From contig BFEA01001044.1 in assembly GCA_003427395.1 (NCBI GenBank), positions 144,155 to 177,875 of the forward strand: a DNA stretch of 33,721 nucleotides, given 5' to 3'. The translations under genes were made by a program, and so were the position numbers. Origin of the DNA: Chara braunii. Lineage: Eukaryota; Streptophyta; Charophyceae; Charales; Characeae. This document shows, piece by piece, positions 19,361 to 31,093 of the stretch (position 1 is the first letter of the stretch; each line of letters starts with the position of its first letter). The notes beneath the pieces are model-generated. The model saw only the letters and a program-made list of their open reading frames with translations. It ran no database searches and was not told the DNA's origin.

Positions 19361-19872
19361 TCTATAGTCAAACTTGCTCGGTCAGATCATGCCCTTTTCT
19401 TCGTTATTCAAGCATTATTGTTTCTTTCCCTTTCTGTCTTCGGGTTTAGTCCTGAAGAATCCTGACTCAAAGTTTTTTTCTTTATCAACATTGTCAAAGG
19501 TAGTTTCCCCGAGGCTATAGGTTTAGGGCTATATAGATTAGGCTTGCAGTGTGCGTACCTTGTCGTTCCCTGCCTCCAGAGTTCCTCCTAAACTCCTGCA
19601 GAGCTCCCGCAATCGCCTTGTTACGTGGACACGTCTAAATTGATCAAGTACGGAATAGGAGTCTCCTGTGTTTGAGATTTGATTTTCGGCAAGCCGTTTG
19701 GAAATACCATTTTCACATTCGCCGTTTGAAAGGATTGGTGTACGAGGGATTAAACATAGGAAAAGTCGAGGATAATGAAGGAGGTAGAAGCCGTCTCGCT
19801 TGACGACGATCCTCCCCTCTCTAATGCCTCGCACCCTTTCCACCTTTGACTCTCATCCTAACATGTGACGTC
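19361..19872. other. Region without recognised features
   Basis: No gene or repeat family is recognised between the hairpin array and the AAT/ATT palindrome. Confidence 0.4.
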
Positions 19873-19978
<106 letters not shown>

Positions 19979-20255
19979 ATTATAATAGAAATAATAATAT
20001 CAAGGAATACGAATGTGAATGATATACAACCCGTGTTGTGAGATCACACAAATGCCTGAGTAGTTGTATACAAGCAGCAAGCATCATGATACTGAGCATC
20101 CAACCAAACAGAGCAATACAATGAAGTGATGAGTCAATGCTCAAGCCCTCAGGCCTATACCAACTCAATAACCACGATCACTTTCTCTCTCCGGCGCCTA
20201 TTGCACCAGCCTACTCTACTCTACTATCCTACCTACAGTTGTGCTCACACAACAA
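19979..20255 (+). repeat. Dispersed (AAT)n repeat, copy 2 (right flank)
   Basis: After the AAT/ATT tract the sequence reads GTGAATGATATACA, then CAGAGCAATACAATGAAG and CAGCCTACTCTACTC. This matches the right flank of copy 1 (about 920-1165). The left flank seen in copy 1 is absent, so this copy is truncated or rearranged by the palindrome. Confidence 0.7.
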
Positions 20256-20514
20256 GTTCACTTCGATCCCAGTTTCCATGATGTCAATACATTTTTGCCG
20301 ACATGTTATGTACCCCGGTGCCATTCTCTCCCCTTTTTTCTCTCTTTGCCTCCCTCGCTATATGTGTGTCTCCTTCGCTTTGTGTCACTGTGTATCACAG
20401 CATGGGTGTGGCTGTGTAGGTGACTGCACACTGTGTGTCACCTTGCTTGTGTGACTGTCACGGCGTCACTGCGTGTCACAGTTGGTGCGTGATTGTGCAG
20501 GTATGTAGAGCATC

Positions 20515-20786
20515 GAGTGTGGAGTATCCAAGATGATCCTATGAGCGTGAACAGGGAGTTGTTGGGCGCTGTTGCGCCATAACCATCTGAAGCGAACTCA
20601 TAATCGATCTGTGTCATCTTCAGCCATATCTATGATCTCTGTGTTTGGTGGCCCGTCACCAGCTTGATGCGTCGCCCTGTTCTTATGCATGTGTAAGCGA
20701 GGAAGAAAACAAGCCTGACAATAATAATAATAATAATAAATAATAATAATAAAAATAAAAATAAAAATAAAAATAATAATAATAAC

Positions 20787-20819
<33 letters not shown>

Positions 20820-20990
20820 AGCGAACTCCAGAATCCAACAACATCAGAAACATGTGATCTAATAGACATGACTCCGTCCCAAATGCAGAATTGCACTACG
20901 AGTCATATCAAATAAGAGCACAACAAATTCGTACTTGACAACGTAGGCATAGCCTCATCATCATCAACATAGAACCAATACACAGTTCTT
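20515..20990 (+). repeat. Dispersed (AAT)n repeat, copy 3
   Basis: The left flank has GAGCGTGAACAGGGAGTTG and GGGCGCTGTTGCGCCATA, like the left flanks of copies 1 and 4. The AAT tract (about 20719-20817) is interrupted by AAAAT units. The right flank ends TAGCCTCATCATCATCAA, shared with copy 4. It is more diverged from copies 1 and 6. Confidence 0.65.
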
Positions 20991-21039
20991 CCGATGGTCT
21001 GTGTTTTGCCCGATAGTATGTGTTTTGTTCACTTGTTGA

Positions 21040-21265
21040 TGTCAGTCTGCTTGCCAGCTTCAGACAGGTTGTCCGTCTGTCCCTGATTGTTTGTCTGTTT
21101 CGTCTGCTTCAGAAATTCCGTCGGTCTGTCCCAGACCGTTTGTCGGTTTGTCTGATTCAGACAGTCTGTCTGTTTTGCCCGAACAGTCCGTTAGTCCGTC
21201 AGTTTCAGTCTGTCCGTTTTATCTGACTGTCTTTTCTGTTTGTTCTAGGTTTTCTGTTTGTTTCG
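21040..21265. repeat. TCTG/TTTGTC-rich tract
   Basis: The tract is a degenerate run of GTCTGTTT/GTCCGTC words, the same composition as the tract at 165-560, here upstream of copy 4 of the (AAT)n repeat. Confidence 0.7.
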
Positions 21266-21599
21266 CTTGTCAGTCGTAGGTTTGTGTAGTTGTAGGAGCT
21301 CAATTTGTAGGTTAGGAGTGCAACTGCGCCGAGCCAGCGGTACACCCCCATGCTGTCAACGGAACAGTCCAGTCAGTCCGAGTGCAGTCAAGCAAGTTCC
21401 GTATGGGACTTAGAGCACTAAGGGTCGATGGAACAGCAGGCCAAATGAGAGTCTAATTCAAGATGCAGCGCCAAGTCATTTATCCCTACCTAAGCCATGC
21501 GGAAGCGCGACTGCAGTAGCTTGTGTAACGTAGTCTGCAGATGCCCGGAGAGTGCAGTGGTGTGTGACTGTGTGTGTGTCCGCGCATCTGAGTATTGCC

Positions 21600-22100
21600 G
21601 CGTGTCTGTTTCACCCCTTGTCTGTCTGTCTGTTTTGTCTTTCTTTCTGTGTGTAGTATGTGGGATACACAGGGTAATCCTGCGTGCGCGAATAGAGAGT
21701 TGCCGGTGGGCGCTGCCGCACCATAGTCATTCGAAGTGAGCTCGTATTCAAACTGTGTTCCACATCTCCGAGCTTTTGAGTTTGGGCGCTTGCAGCCAGT
21801 TTGGTGTGAAGCTTGTTTGTATGCGAGCGAAGTAAGAAAAGAGGCGGTTTTACTGCATAAATAGTAATAATAATAATAATAATAATAAAATAATAATAAT
21901 AATAATAAGCAAGTAAGATGAGCAATAGCGAACTTCATTCATCAACAGCATCATATACAATTGGCCAGATAATCGTGACCCTTTAACCAAAAGCAGAATA
22001 GCATTGTGAGTCCTACCAAGCAAGAGCAGAGCAGCTTTTTTTTGACAATTCTGGTATAGCCTCATCATCATCAATGTTGAACCAATGTCGACATCCTACC
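21600..22100 (+). repeat. Dispersed (AAT)n repeat, copy 4
   Basis: A short TCTG run (about 21605-21640) is followed by GGGATACACAGGGTAA, GCGCGAATAGAGAGTTG, GGGCGCTGCCGCACCATAG and CCGAGCTTTTGAGTTTGGGC, then AAT units at about 21864-21908. The right flank ends TAGCCTCATCATCATCAATG. The shared words with copies 1 and 3 in the same order show one family. Confidence 0.7.
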
Positions 22101-22119
22101 TGTGTCAGGCGCCTAGACT

Positions 22120-22207
22120 TCAGGCGACAGATCCTATCTAGCCTATACTTAGGATGCAACATGCCTGCATGTACGAGAAGCAAGGATGGCGGTAAGTTTA
22201 AAGACAA

Positions 22208-22253
<46 letters not shown>

Positions 22254-23012
22254 CAGGGTTACCAGCCTATATGTACGGAGGTCCCTGGGCAGACCTCCGT
22301 ACGTACGGGCGTTCGAGATCCCGTACGGGGTCCGAACCCTAAGGTGTTCGACCCCCGCCAAAAATTATTTCGAGGCCTAAAAATATATTTTTTTTTCTTA
22401 ATTTGTGTTTGTGAGTTCTCTATGACGTGCTGTACACGCCTGTAAATTTTCAAGTCATTTGGATCATCCAAATAAGAATTAAAAATCGCTAAAGATGGCA
22501 GTGTCAAAACGTGCTTACCCACATTTGTTTTCACTTTTTACTTTTTGTTTTCACTTTAGTTCGGGATCTAAACAATTTTATTATTTTTTGAAACGTTTTT
22601 AGTGTGTTTTGCATTATGTGAAGTACGCACATCTCAATTTTCAGGGCATTTAGCTATTCCCAAAAAAAATAAAAAATCGCCAAAGATGGCGGTGTCGGAA
22701 GCGTGCTCTCGAACTCACTAAATTAATTCTCTTTTTATTTTTTGTTATTTTTATTATTAGTATTTGTTTTTTATAATTTATTTTTATTTCAAATTTGGCA
22801 AGGAATTTGAATGTAACTCTCAGGCAAATCTTGTTTAGTTTATTTTTCTTCATAACATATCGTTTTTTTAGATTTTTTTGATTTTTTTTTTTTTTTTTCC
22901 CCTTTTTGGGTCCACGTTCGGCCCGAACGGCCCAACGCATCCCCAAGGGGTCCCATACGTTCGGGCGCTCGGGTTCGGGCGTTCGGCCCGTCCCGAACGC
23001 CGGTTACCCTGC

Positions 23013-23077
<65 letters not shown>

Positions 23078-23330
23078 GCAAGGAAAATAAGCAATAGCAA
23101 GAGGACAATTCCGGAACACACCATCATATTGAAAGTCAGATAGTCACACTGTGCCCCAAAGAGTAGAATTGCACCAATAATACACCAATGGAGATATATA
23201 GTGCTGAAAACCAATGTCCAGGAGAGCATACCCTCTCCACACCAACACAAGAGTCCTACTTGGCGCTCAGCGCCCAACCTACTCCTACACGGCTACTACA
23301 ACCTACGAATTGACAATGCAACTGTTGAAA
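22120..23330 (+). repeat. Dispersed (AAT)n repeat, copy 5, split by insertion
   Basis: The left flank (about 22120-22207) and first AAT tract (22208-22253) are separated from the second AAT tract (about 23013-23075) and right flank (to about 23330) by the 758-bp inserted element. The right flank has AGCAATAGCAAGAG, GGCGCTCAGCGCCCAACCTAC and CTACAACCTACGAATTG, alignable with copies 1 and 4. If the insertion is removed, the two AAT tracts become one continuous tract. Confidence 0.6.
22254..23011. mobile_element. hAT-like non-autonomous DNA transposon
   Basis: The 758-bp segment begins CAGGGTTACC and ends GGTTACCCTG, terminal inverted repeats matching at 9 of 10 bases. CAGGG ends are typical of the hAT superfamily. 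The flanking octamers are ATAATAAT and CTAATAAT, 7 of 8 the same, as expected for an 8-bp target duplication, although insertion in (AAT)n makes this weak. Subterminal DNA is rich in TACGG and CGAACG words and has a perfect ACGGAGGTC/GACCTCCGT hairpin near the left end. There is no transposase frame. The interior has two diverged tandem copies around AAAAATCGC(T/C)AAAGATGGC (near 22480 and 22673). Confidence 0.65.
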
Positions 23331-23339
23331 TCAGCAGCG

Positions 23340-23600
23340 GAACCGAAGTACTGGAAGATGTCGACTCATGCAAACCTCTGCCAACACCAGGTATGTGTCC
23401 TAACATCATCACCCTCATCTCTCCTTCTCCTTTCTCCCTTCCTCTCTCTCTCTTTCTCTCTTTCTGAATACATCTACCTTCATCTACCACTACTCTGGCT
23501 TCAGCTATGGCCACCACCTTCTGCGTCCGACACGTGCCTGGACAAAATTGATCAAGACCCAGAATCGACCTCTGAGGAGTCAAGGTCGGTACAAAGATAG
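23340..23600 (+). other. Exon-like sequence, doubtful
   Basis: CACCAG|GTATGTG (about 23389) resembles a splice donor. A pyrimidine stretch ending CTGGCTTCAG (about 23506) resembles an acceptor. Short frames lie on both sides, but no protein is recognised. A comparable donor-like CTAG|GTACGT follows copy 1 of the (AAT)n repeat at about 1239. Confidence 0.15.
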
Positions 23601-24219
23601 CACAACGGAAGACTGAATTACCAAGATCTAACTCATCCTGACAACGACAAAACCCTACCGAATACATCACCACTTAGAAAGAGGGAGAAGAGACAAAGGG
23701 AGGCGAAGAGGTAGATAGGGAAGATAAGCCACAACAGCCCGATGAACCGAGTCTCCAATGTATCTCCCAATGCCACTGCTTATACCATGTCCAGTCATAA
23801 TGTTAAAGAATTGGGCAATGTCCCTAATGCCACCAAGCTTCAATGCCTCTTCTCTCCTTCTCTCGTTCTGTGTATGTCTGTCTGTTTTGTCTCTGTCTGT
23901 CGTGTCTGCCCGTTGTCCGTCTGTTCTCTTTCTATATTGGTCTGTGTCTGTTTATGTCTGTATTCTATTTTCTGCCCCACACCGTTTCTGGTTGTTTGTC
24001 TGGTGGCCTGCATCTGCCTGTCTGTCAGTGTATCTGTCGGTGTCTGTCTGTTTGTCTGTGTATTTGCTTGTATCTGTTTGTTTGTTATGCCTGACCGTCT
24101 ATTCGTCTGGCTGTGGCCGACTGTTTGTGTCTTGCTTGTGTTTTGTCTGTGTCTATCTGTTTGTGCGTCTCTGTCCGTGTATCTGTCTGTGTCTCTAGTG
24201 TTACAGAGTGTGTGCTTGG

Positions 24220-24449
24220 GGTATTCAGGGTGAACCGGAGCGAGAGTGAGCGCGAATAGTGGTATTGGACATAGTTACGAGAATTGAGTGTTCAGGTGCT
24301 GAGGCGCCATAGCCTGTTGTTTCAGGTTTGCATCTGAACTGTGTTCCAGACTTTCATATCTCTTAGCTTTGAGTTCAGCGGTTTGCGCCAGTATGAATCA
24401 ACATCTGTTTGCATGCATGCCAAATGGAAGTGAAAGCGAGTCTAATTGC

Positions 24450-24513
<64 letters not shown>

Positions 24514-24785
24514 TGATAATAATAATAATCATTGTAAAGAAAATGAGTGTGAATGATATATAGAAAACCAAGTTGCGAATTCTCACAAATGTCTTAGTAG
24601 TCGTATCAAAGCAGAGAGTACAAATGCACCGGGAAACCATCCATACAGAGCAATACAATGAAGCAATGAGCCAATGTTCAAGTTCGTAGGCCGTACCAAC
24701 ACAATTTATGAAGTCGCTCCTCTCTGTCTAATGCCTAGCGCCCCAGCCTACTCTACTCGACTATCCTACCTATAGTTGTGTTCAT
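24220..24785 (+). repeat. Dispersed (AAT)n repeat, copy 6
   Basis: This is the partner of copy 1 within large repeat B, with the same flanks and an AAT tract at about 24450-24532 that carries the same CAATG interruption but more AAT units. Confidence 0.8.
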
Positions 24786-25397
24786 GCAACAGACCCACTT
24801 CGACTCTCGACGACCAATGTACATGACTGTCAGCACCATAACCGACCTCTCTTCATGTACTAGGTACGTATCTCTCCATCCTCAATCAGACCTTGATAAC
24901 TCACACACTCGCCTCCTTCCTCGCTCCTCTCTCCTTCTCCTTGGACTCATCCTCCTTTTCCTTGCTCATTTTCCAGACTTTGTTTGCTGTGTTCTCTAGA
25001 TATGTTTGTGGTCAAGCGATCTTGCACGTATGGCCCGTCCTTACTTGTTGAGTTTGGACGTTGTGTGTGCAAGTGCAGGCACGTGTGGGTGAGTCTCAGT
25101 TGGGTGGGGTCGGATGATGTTATTGATGATCGGTCCGGGAAAGTTGTTGGAAGGAGCCTCCAACTATAGGAGTGTCACTGATGTTAAGCAAGTTTTGCAC
25201 TGTATAAATGAAACAATCAGCATTCAATCTGCTTGGCAGTTAGTTGCTCATCGGGTGGGGACTTGTCGGGAGTAGCATTGGCATGAGAGTCATAATGTCG
25301 GGCGCGCATCTTGGAACATTTCCAGAAAGGCAAAAGACAAAGAAGAAACGAAGTAGCATATGTCAGAGTCACATAATGGACAACTTGGCACAGTCCC

Positions 25398-25428
<31 letters not shown>

Positions 25429-26404
25429 AACGTTGTCGACAGTTCGACGCTCGCCGCTCCGCCAGTGCAGCCCGATCTCCCACGATGCGAAGTATACCGT
25501 GACCACAACACGGCGCACGGCTGGCACAAGGGTACATTCCAACGAAGTTGGGCGGATGTCGAGCCCAAGCTTACGGCTGGAAACCACCCAAGCCTGCGTA
25601 GAGAGTCCTTCGTCACTCCAGTCCCAAAACCTATGTCCGGGACATCGCCATTTGTTGACAGCGTGGCCAGGTGCGCCTTCTTCTTCGCTTCTCTCTTCTT
25701 CTCCTTCTCCTTCTTCTTCTCCCTCTTCTTATGTCTCCTCCGGCTTCATGGCATTATCCCCTTTCCTTTGCGCTTCCTCTTGTCCTTCTCACTGTCACCT
25801 TGTTACTTCCACCATGCAATCTCTCCGCTCCTTCCAGTGCCATCTCACCTTCTTTCGCTTTTGTATCTTCCTCCTCCTTACTCCACGTCGGTCTTCTTTC
25901 ACTCCTTGATGCCCCACTCTTCTCTCTTTCTCTTACTTTTTATGATATTTTCCTAGCACCCTCTTTCCTCACACACTATAGCGATCCCGACGTCTCAAAA
26001 CCACAGGAGGATAGAGGAAACGGGTAGGGATTATCGGAGCTTGACAGAGGCAATGGCAAGTGTGGGAAGATGACGACTATTGTATTTCTCCACGAGGATA
26101 CCCAGTCCAGAAGTGTAAAAGCCCTTTCTGTCTTTTACACACACATACACACCCGCACCCAGTAGTAGAGTTTATATTCGTTATTTAGTGTTAGATTCAT
26201 TCGCTTTAGCCCATCCCATTAGTGGAAGTAGTTGTAGATTCAGTAGATTTTGCCCATCCTATCGATGAAAGTAGCGGTATATTCAACCTCTGTTCGTCAC
26301 TCACACATACACACACACAAGCAGGTAGCGTACCTTTTCATATTCCGGCGATAGATTCACTCGATTTTGCTTATTCTGTCATAGCATAAGTACAGCTGCG
26401 CAAT

Positions 26405-26422
26405 CAGTCACACACACACACA

Positions 26423-26473
<51 letters not shown>
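26405..26473. repeat. (CA)n microsatellite
   Basis: This CA run in large repeat B is the partner of the run at about 2793-2860. It is flanked by the same GCGCAATCAGTCACAC and CATGTAGAGTAGTTG words. Confidence 0.95.
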
Positions 26474-26703
26474 CATGTAGAGTAGTTGTAGCAGAAGATT
26501 CGATCGATCTTGCTTATCTCTTCGATGGGAGCCGTGCGATGAAATGATCGAAGCACACTCCCTCTCAAGGAACGAAGACATGAGAGGGCAGAGGTGATCA
26601 GGAAGACGTAGATAGTAATGAAATGGAAGGTCATCTCCTGGGAAAAGCAGTGAGCGACGGAGAAAGAAAAGACCAAAGTACAATCAGTTATAATAATAAA
26701 TAT

Positions 26704-26733
26704 GATAATAGTAATAATATAATAATAATAATA

Positions 26734-26791
<58 letters not shown>
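26704..26791. repeat. (AAT)n microsatellite with AGT interruptions
   Basis: This is the partner of 3104-3174, with added AGT-containing units, so the two large-repeat copies have diverged here by microsatellite change. Confidence 0.95.
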
Positions 26792-26794
<3 letters not shown>

Positions 26795-28539
26795 CGAGGA
26801 AATTGATGAATAGGAAACGAATGCATACGACCCATCTTACCGGTCTGATTGAGATACTGGAAACATTGGTCGATGATGTACACTTCAAGTTTTGTCTCTA
26901 CCGCCTTCAAACGACTGCCAACCGGACCACTTCCCGCCAATCAGGCACCAATCATCGTAGGAGGACGATCGACAACGAACACGATGATTCACAAGCCAGT
27001 GCTATTGTACCGGAAAGTTCCAATGATCGTGTTTCACTGTCGCCTTTCCTCCACGTCGTCTCCCCGCTTCGTAAGAAAGTTCTTGAACACCTTTTCTCCT
27101 TCTTCTTCCTCTCCTCTTCCTCTTCTCCTCCTTCTTCTTCCTTGTACTTCCTCGTTTCCTCCTTTATGCTTACCTTCTCCCCGATTCAGAGAGATTCTCA
27201 ATCGATATGAGCCGTTGTGAGAGCAGATATGAAGACAACACCACGAACAGAGGGCCAAACAGAATCGCAGAAACGTTCCTTTTGACCGCCAGCAACAACT
27301 ATCCCGCCCTTCTCGAAGTGGAAACCATCCAATGCGTGCGCATGCCGTCGCTCTCCTTCTTCTTTCTCTCCTCCTTCTTCCCCTTTTTTTTCTCCTTCCT
27401 TTTCTCCTCCCACGCCTCCTACCTCCGTACGACCGCCCGCGTTCTAGTTCGCTCGCGATCTCCCTCTTTGCTCCCGCTTTTCTCTCCTACTCATGTCTGC
27501 ATGCACTACCCTGCCTGCGTCCCCTTTTTTCCGCGCATATCCCTCGTGTTCCCTCCTGCCTTCGTATGTTCTCCATGGGAGGTCCCCGTGCTGGCGCGGA
27601 TCCAGCTCTATCGGAGCCTCTTTGCGATCTGATTTTTTGTCGATGGATCTGCCCTGGACTCAAAGCCGGATTCACGAGGGAGATCTATCACTGGGCCTAA
27701 AAGAAAAAGGAAACTGAACTTAAGTGAAAAGGGAGTTGAAAATAAAATAAAAGAAAATAACAAAAATCCAAAAAATATAGCTACTAACTACCCCATTGTG
27801 TGATCTGTCACAACGACCTAACTACATTTAGTCCTTACTCGGAGGTCACGGGTTCGAGTCCCTGCTACCTTAGTCGGGGGAAAAAAATTATGTAGAGCTC
27901 CCTGTCAAAAGGGTGCTAGTCTCAATGGTCGGTAGATTTCAATCCCCATAGCCTTCACTTCTAAGGCCAATGTCGAAACCTACTGAGTTAGCTCCCATTC
28001 CTGAAAGAATAGGAACTATTCTTGTATAAGTATAGCAGTGTGGTTTAGTCCAACTAGAGGGCCGGACCCATTACACTAGTCAGCCCGTATATCTGTCTGA
28101 GTGCTTGTCGGCTCGAGTGCGCGCAAAGGAAACTTGCCTGATCGGAAGGCCCGACGGGCCGGTACTTACCCATGGCTTCGTCATCAGTGGTCGCCCCGGG
28201 GAAAACACCCAAGTAGTGGGTAGGCTGATACTACACCAAGTAAAGGTAGACGTGCCGAGTACTTGAAGCCGAATATAGCTGGCATTTTGCGTGTCACAGA
28301 TGCACCCTGACATGACAGTAACGAACTCAACCCCTCGGCCTTCCTGGTTGAAGGGTATCAGTGTCGGTCCTAACTATCACAGCGCGCGTCACAATAATGT
28401 GCGCGCTCATACAAAATTCTAAGTTCAGATTAATTCCCTCAAGGTGGTCGGCATAACCGACCTGTCGATTGTAATAATCACGGCCAAATACCCTTGTAAG
28501 GGTATTTGGTCCGACAACGGCCTATTTCGAAGCACTTTT

Positions 28540-28605
28540 ATCAATAGGATGAGCAAAATCGAATGAATCTACCATGAGAACTACGAAAAAATACACTACT
28601 ACTGT

Positions 28606-28642
<37 letters not shown>

Positions 28643-28710
28643 TCACGGTGGATCTTCGATTACTTTCATCGATAGGATGAGCAAAGTCGAATGGATGTAT
28701 CGCTAGAACA
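28540..28710. repeat. Inverted minisatellite motif with (TG)n
   Basis: ATCAATAGGATGAGCAAAATCGAATGAATC (as short pieces) and ATCGATAGGATGAGCAAAGTCGAATGG flank a TG run at about 28606-28640. These are reverse complements of the minisatellite motif in the large repeats, lying just outside the end of copy B. Confidence 0.75.
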
Positions 28711-28784
28711 TGAGAGGATGCAACCATACTTGTGTATATATATAAGCGTTCGTGTCACTGTGTAACCGTGAGTGTTGTGCTTAC

Positions 28785-28787
<3 letters not shown>

Positions 28788-28864
<77 letters not shown>
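28788..28864. repeat. (GA)n microsatellite
   Basis: This is a GA run of more than 60 bp with a few GAAA interruptions at its right end. Confidence 0.97.
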
Positions 28865-29031
28865 GAGGATGAAGACGAGCGTTCACCTCGACAAGAGGTG
28901 AGCTCGATAAGCTAAGAAGGGCACGAACACGATTTACCAAATTCCAGACTCCTTTATTTTGACTGAACCCGACCAGATAGGTAGCTTGTATACGTTTGTT
29001 ATTAACATTACTTTTATTATTTATCTCTGGT

Positions 29032-29066
29032 ACTATTATTATCATTATTATTATTATTATTATTAT
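29032..29066. repeat. (ATT)n microsatellite
   Basis: This is a short ATT run on the plus strand (AAT on minus), opposite in orientation to the other AAT tracts. Confidence 0.9.
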
Positions 29067-29700
29067 CCTACCCCTTAAGCAGCCTTGGCCGGGGGGGGGA
29101 GGTCGATGGTCCGCTGCGCGCCGGATTCGGGGTCGAAGTTTTGAGGAGGGTCGGCGGATAAAGGCTATCTAAGGCGGGGGAGTGTGCAGAGGGGCGAGTG
29201 TACCGAAGTGTTCACAGCGCGTTATTAAACGTGTGAGCGCGCCCACAGGGCCGGGCAGCGGCGGACGTAGATGTGAGGGAACATCTTGAAGCCGCTGCCG
29301 TCGATAAGAGGGCGGCCTTTTTTTTAATAGCATTTTCATTTTCGACCTGTCGTTTCCTGCTTTTCGCTTTTGCTTTTCATTTCTTTTTGTGGTCGGCCTC
29401 CACTTTCTTTTTTTTTTCCTGCTTTTTGTTTCGTGGGTGTGTCGTTTCTGTTTTTTTGTTTCCCGATAGGTATGTCGTTTTGTCGTTTTTTTTTTTTTTT
29501 CTTTTGTTTTCCGTGGGCATTTTGTTTTCCGGTGGGGACGTGGCGACAAGAGGGCCTTGGGCAGGAAAACGGGAAAAACAAAAGTTTGAGGGTCCACCTG
29601 TCCGCCCGCTCGCTCGCACGCACCCACCCACGCACACACACCCCCGCCCCCCCGCCCGCCCACCCACACACACACACACATATACATTGGTTTGAGGGCC
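29067..29700. other. G- and T-rich low-complexity region
   Basis: T-rich stretches (29320-29520) and CCCACC/CACA repeats (29620-29685). Long Lys/Arg frames on the minus strand and Phe-rich frames on plus follow from composition. No gene is supported. Confidence 0.6.
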
Positions 29701-29707
29701 TTGGGCA

Positions 29708-29820
29708 TATTATTATTATTAAGTATTTGAAGTTCGTTTACAGTGGTTGCGTTGGGGTTTGAACCCACGCTTAGATTTTGAAATACCCAATTGCTCGATG
29801 ACATAACCACTTTGGTGAAC
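29708..29820 (-). mobile_element. Short tRNA-derived SINE-like element with (AAT)n tail
   Basis: On the minus strand CACCAAAGTGGTTATGTCATC resembles a pol III A-box region. About 50 nt later GGGTTCAAACCCC matches a perfect B box. The segment continues AACGCAACCACTG and ends in AATAATAATAATA. A head with tRNA promoter spacing and a simple-repeat 3' tail suits a very short SINE or a retroposed tRNA relic. The acceptor stem does not pair, so it is not a functional tRNA. Confidence 0.5.
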
Positions 29821-30019
29821 TGGGTCCCTGTTTGTTTTGGGGGACTGTTGTCTTTTGAAGTGTATCCGACGTCAGGCTGCTGGCACGTCAGGATGTGCCT
29901 GTGTCCAAACCCTAACATCGCACAGTGTGACCCCCCCCGGCCTGAAATGAACTTTCCTGTCCTTATGGACCGGATTCTTAGGGGGGGCGGCGACCGGCAA
30001 GCGCAGGCGGGTCCGGGCC

Positions 30020-30370
30020 AAACATTTTCAAACGCGAACTTTGACGATTTTTCGCGCTCAGAAAAATTGATAAAAAAATCTGAAACTTTGATAACCTGTA
30101 AATTAGGCCGTGGTCGTTTCAGAAAAAATATCAGAAAAATGGAAAAAAAAAATCAACGGTGAAGTAAATGTCGCGTTGTTTTGTCACATTTTCCATTTTT
30201 GCTACTCTACCACGTATGGGCCAACGGGAAAAGAAACCCAACTTTCACGATTGTTTGCAATCCGAAGGATGGCCCAACAACTCTGAAAATTTGAGGGTCT
30301 ATAGATTTATTTGTGGTCGTTACAGAAAAAATATCAAAAAAAATAAATAAATCATTTCAGCTGTGAAATA
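30020..30370. repeat. Diverged tandem duplication (about 200 bp)
   Basis: GTGGTCGTTTCAGAAAAAAT (about 30111) and GTGGTCGTTACAGAAAAAAT (about 30313), both followed by ATCA and A-rich DNA, mark two diverged copies. No coding function is seen. Confidence 0.5.
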
Positions 30371-30600
30371 AATCGCGGGGGTAATTCAATGCATTTTTGA
30401 AACGGCTCAGGCCCTCGCCATACAGGAGTTCCCGTCAGCTGAACTATCATACAGGTTTCAAGAAAATATCATCGTTTTGAGGCCTGAATCATCGTTTTTG
30501 CCAACATGCACAGACGCTCCAACTAAACTATCATACAAGTTCCAAGAAAAATAAAAAAAATGGACATCCGGATCACTGACGTTTTTCTCCAAATGTATTG

Positions 30601-30742
30601 GTCCTTGAATGGGGGACCATATATTTCAAATGAGAACTCATGGGAGCACTGTGTCCTTTGTAATTTGCAGCCCTCATCATCACGGAGGAAGTAGTGCTTC
30701 CGTGACTTCTGGATTTGAATGTATGGTCCCCCGTTCATGGAC
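30601..30742. mobile_element. Foldback/MITE-like element
   Basis: The left arm 30601-30631 (GTCCTTGAATGGGGGACCAT...) is an imperfect reverse complement of the right arm 30713-30742 (...ATGGTCCCCCGTTCATGGAC), differing by a few substitutions and one indel. A second hairpin, CACGGA/TCCGTG, lies in the loop. There is no coding capacity and no convincing target duplication. Confidence 0.6.
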
Positions 30743-31093
30743 GGATACATGCACTGACATTTTCATATATAATTTTAATGACTGTATCGGAATGTGATTT
30801 GGGCACTATACATTCTATTTTATAAGTAACTGAACGTTTTTTTTTGCCTTATTTTCTGCCCTTTTTAGAACAAAGAAAAAAAAAACAATTGCGGTTGCAT
30901 CTCATCTGCCTCCCCGTGAGAGACGTGGATCATTGAAGGAAGGGCGGACACTCCACGTGCACCAAAGACAGATGTATCCCAATGCATCTGTCCATGTTCC
31001 AGTGCACGATCCAGTCTTATTTTGCACATTCGGAGAGTGGTGAAGCACCGGTTGTATGTCCTTTCCTTTTTTTTTTTTTTTTCATGAACTATC

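Larger units (their letters stand above)
23695..28516. repeat. Large direct repeat, copy B (partner 1-4882)
   Basis: This is the second copy of the block at 1-4882. It is slightly shorter, mainly because the TCTG-rich tract is shorter. Homology begins at AAAGGGAGGCGAAGAGG (23695) and ends at 28516; beyond that the two loci are unrelated. Since copy A is cut by the window edge, the true left boundary of the duplicated unit lies at or left of 23695. The two copies enclose 18.8 kb containing the retrotransposon relic. Confidence 0.9.

Noticed and set aside
27840-27870. Functional tRNA gene from the GGTTCGAGTCC B box
   Set aside because: No A box or acceptor and anticodon stems could be folded; the copy in large repeat A is also altered in the B box.
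29169-29918. 249-codon minus-strand frame rich in Lys, Arg and Thr
   Set aside because: It arises from T-rich and CCCACC-rich low-complexity DNA on the other strand and crosses the SINE-like unit; no domain is seen.
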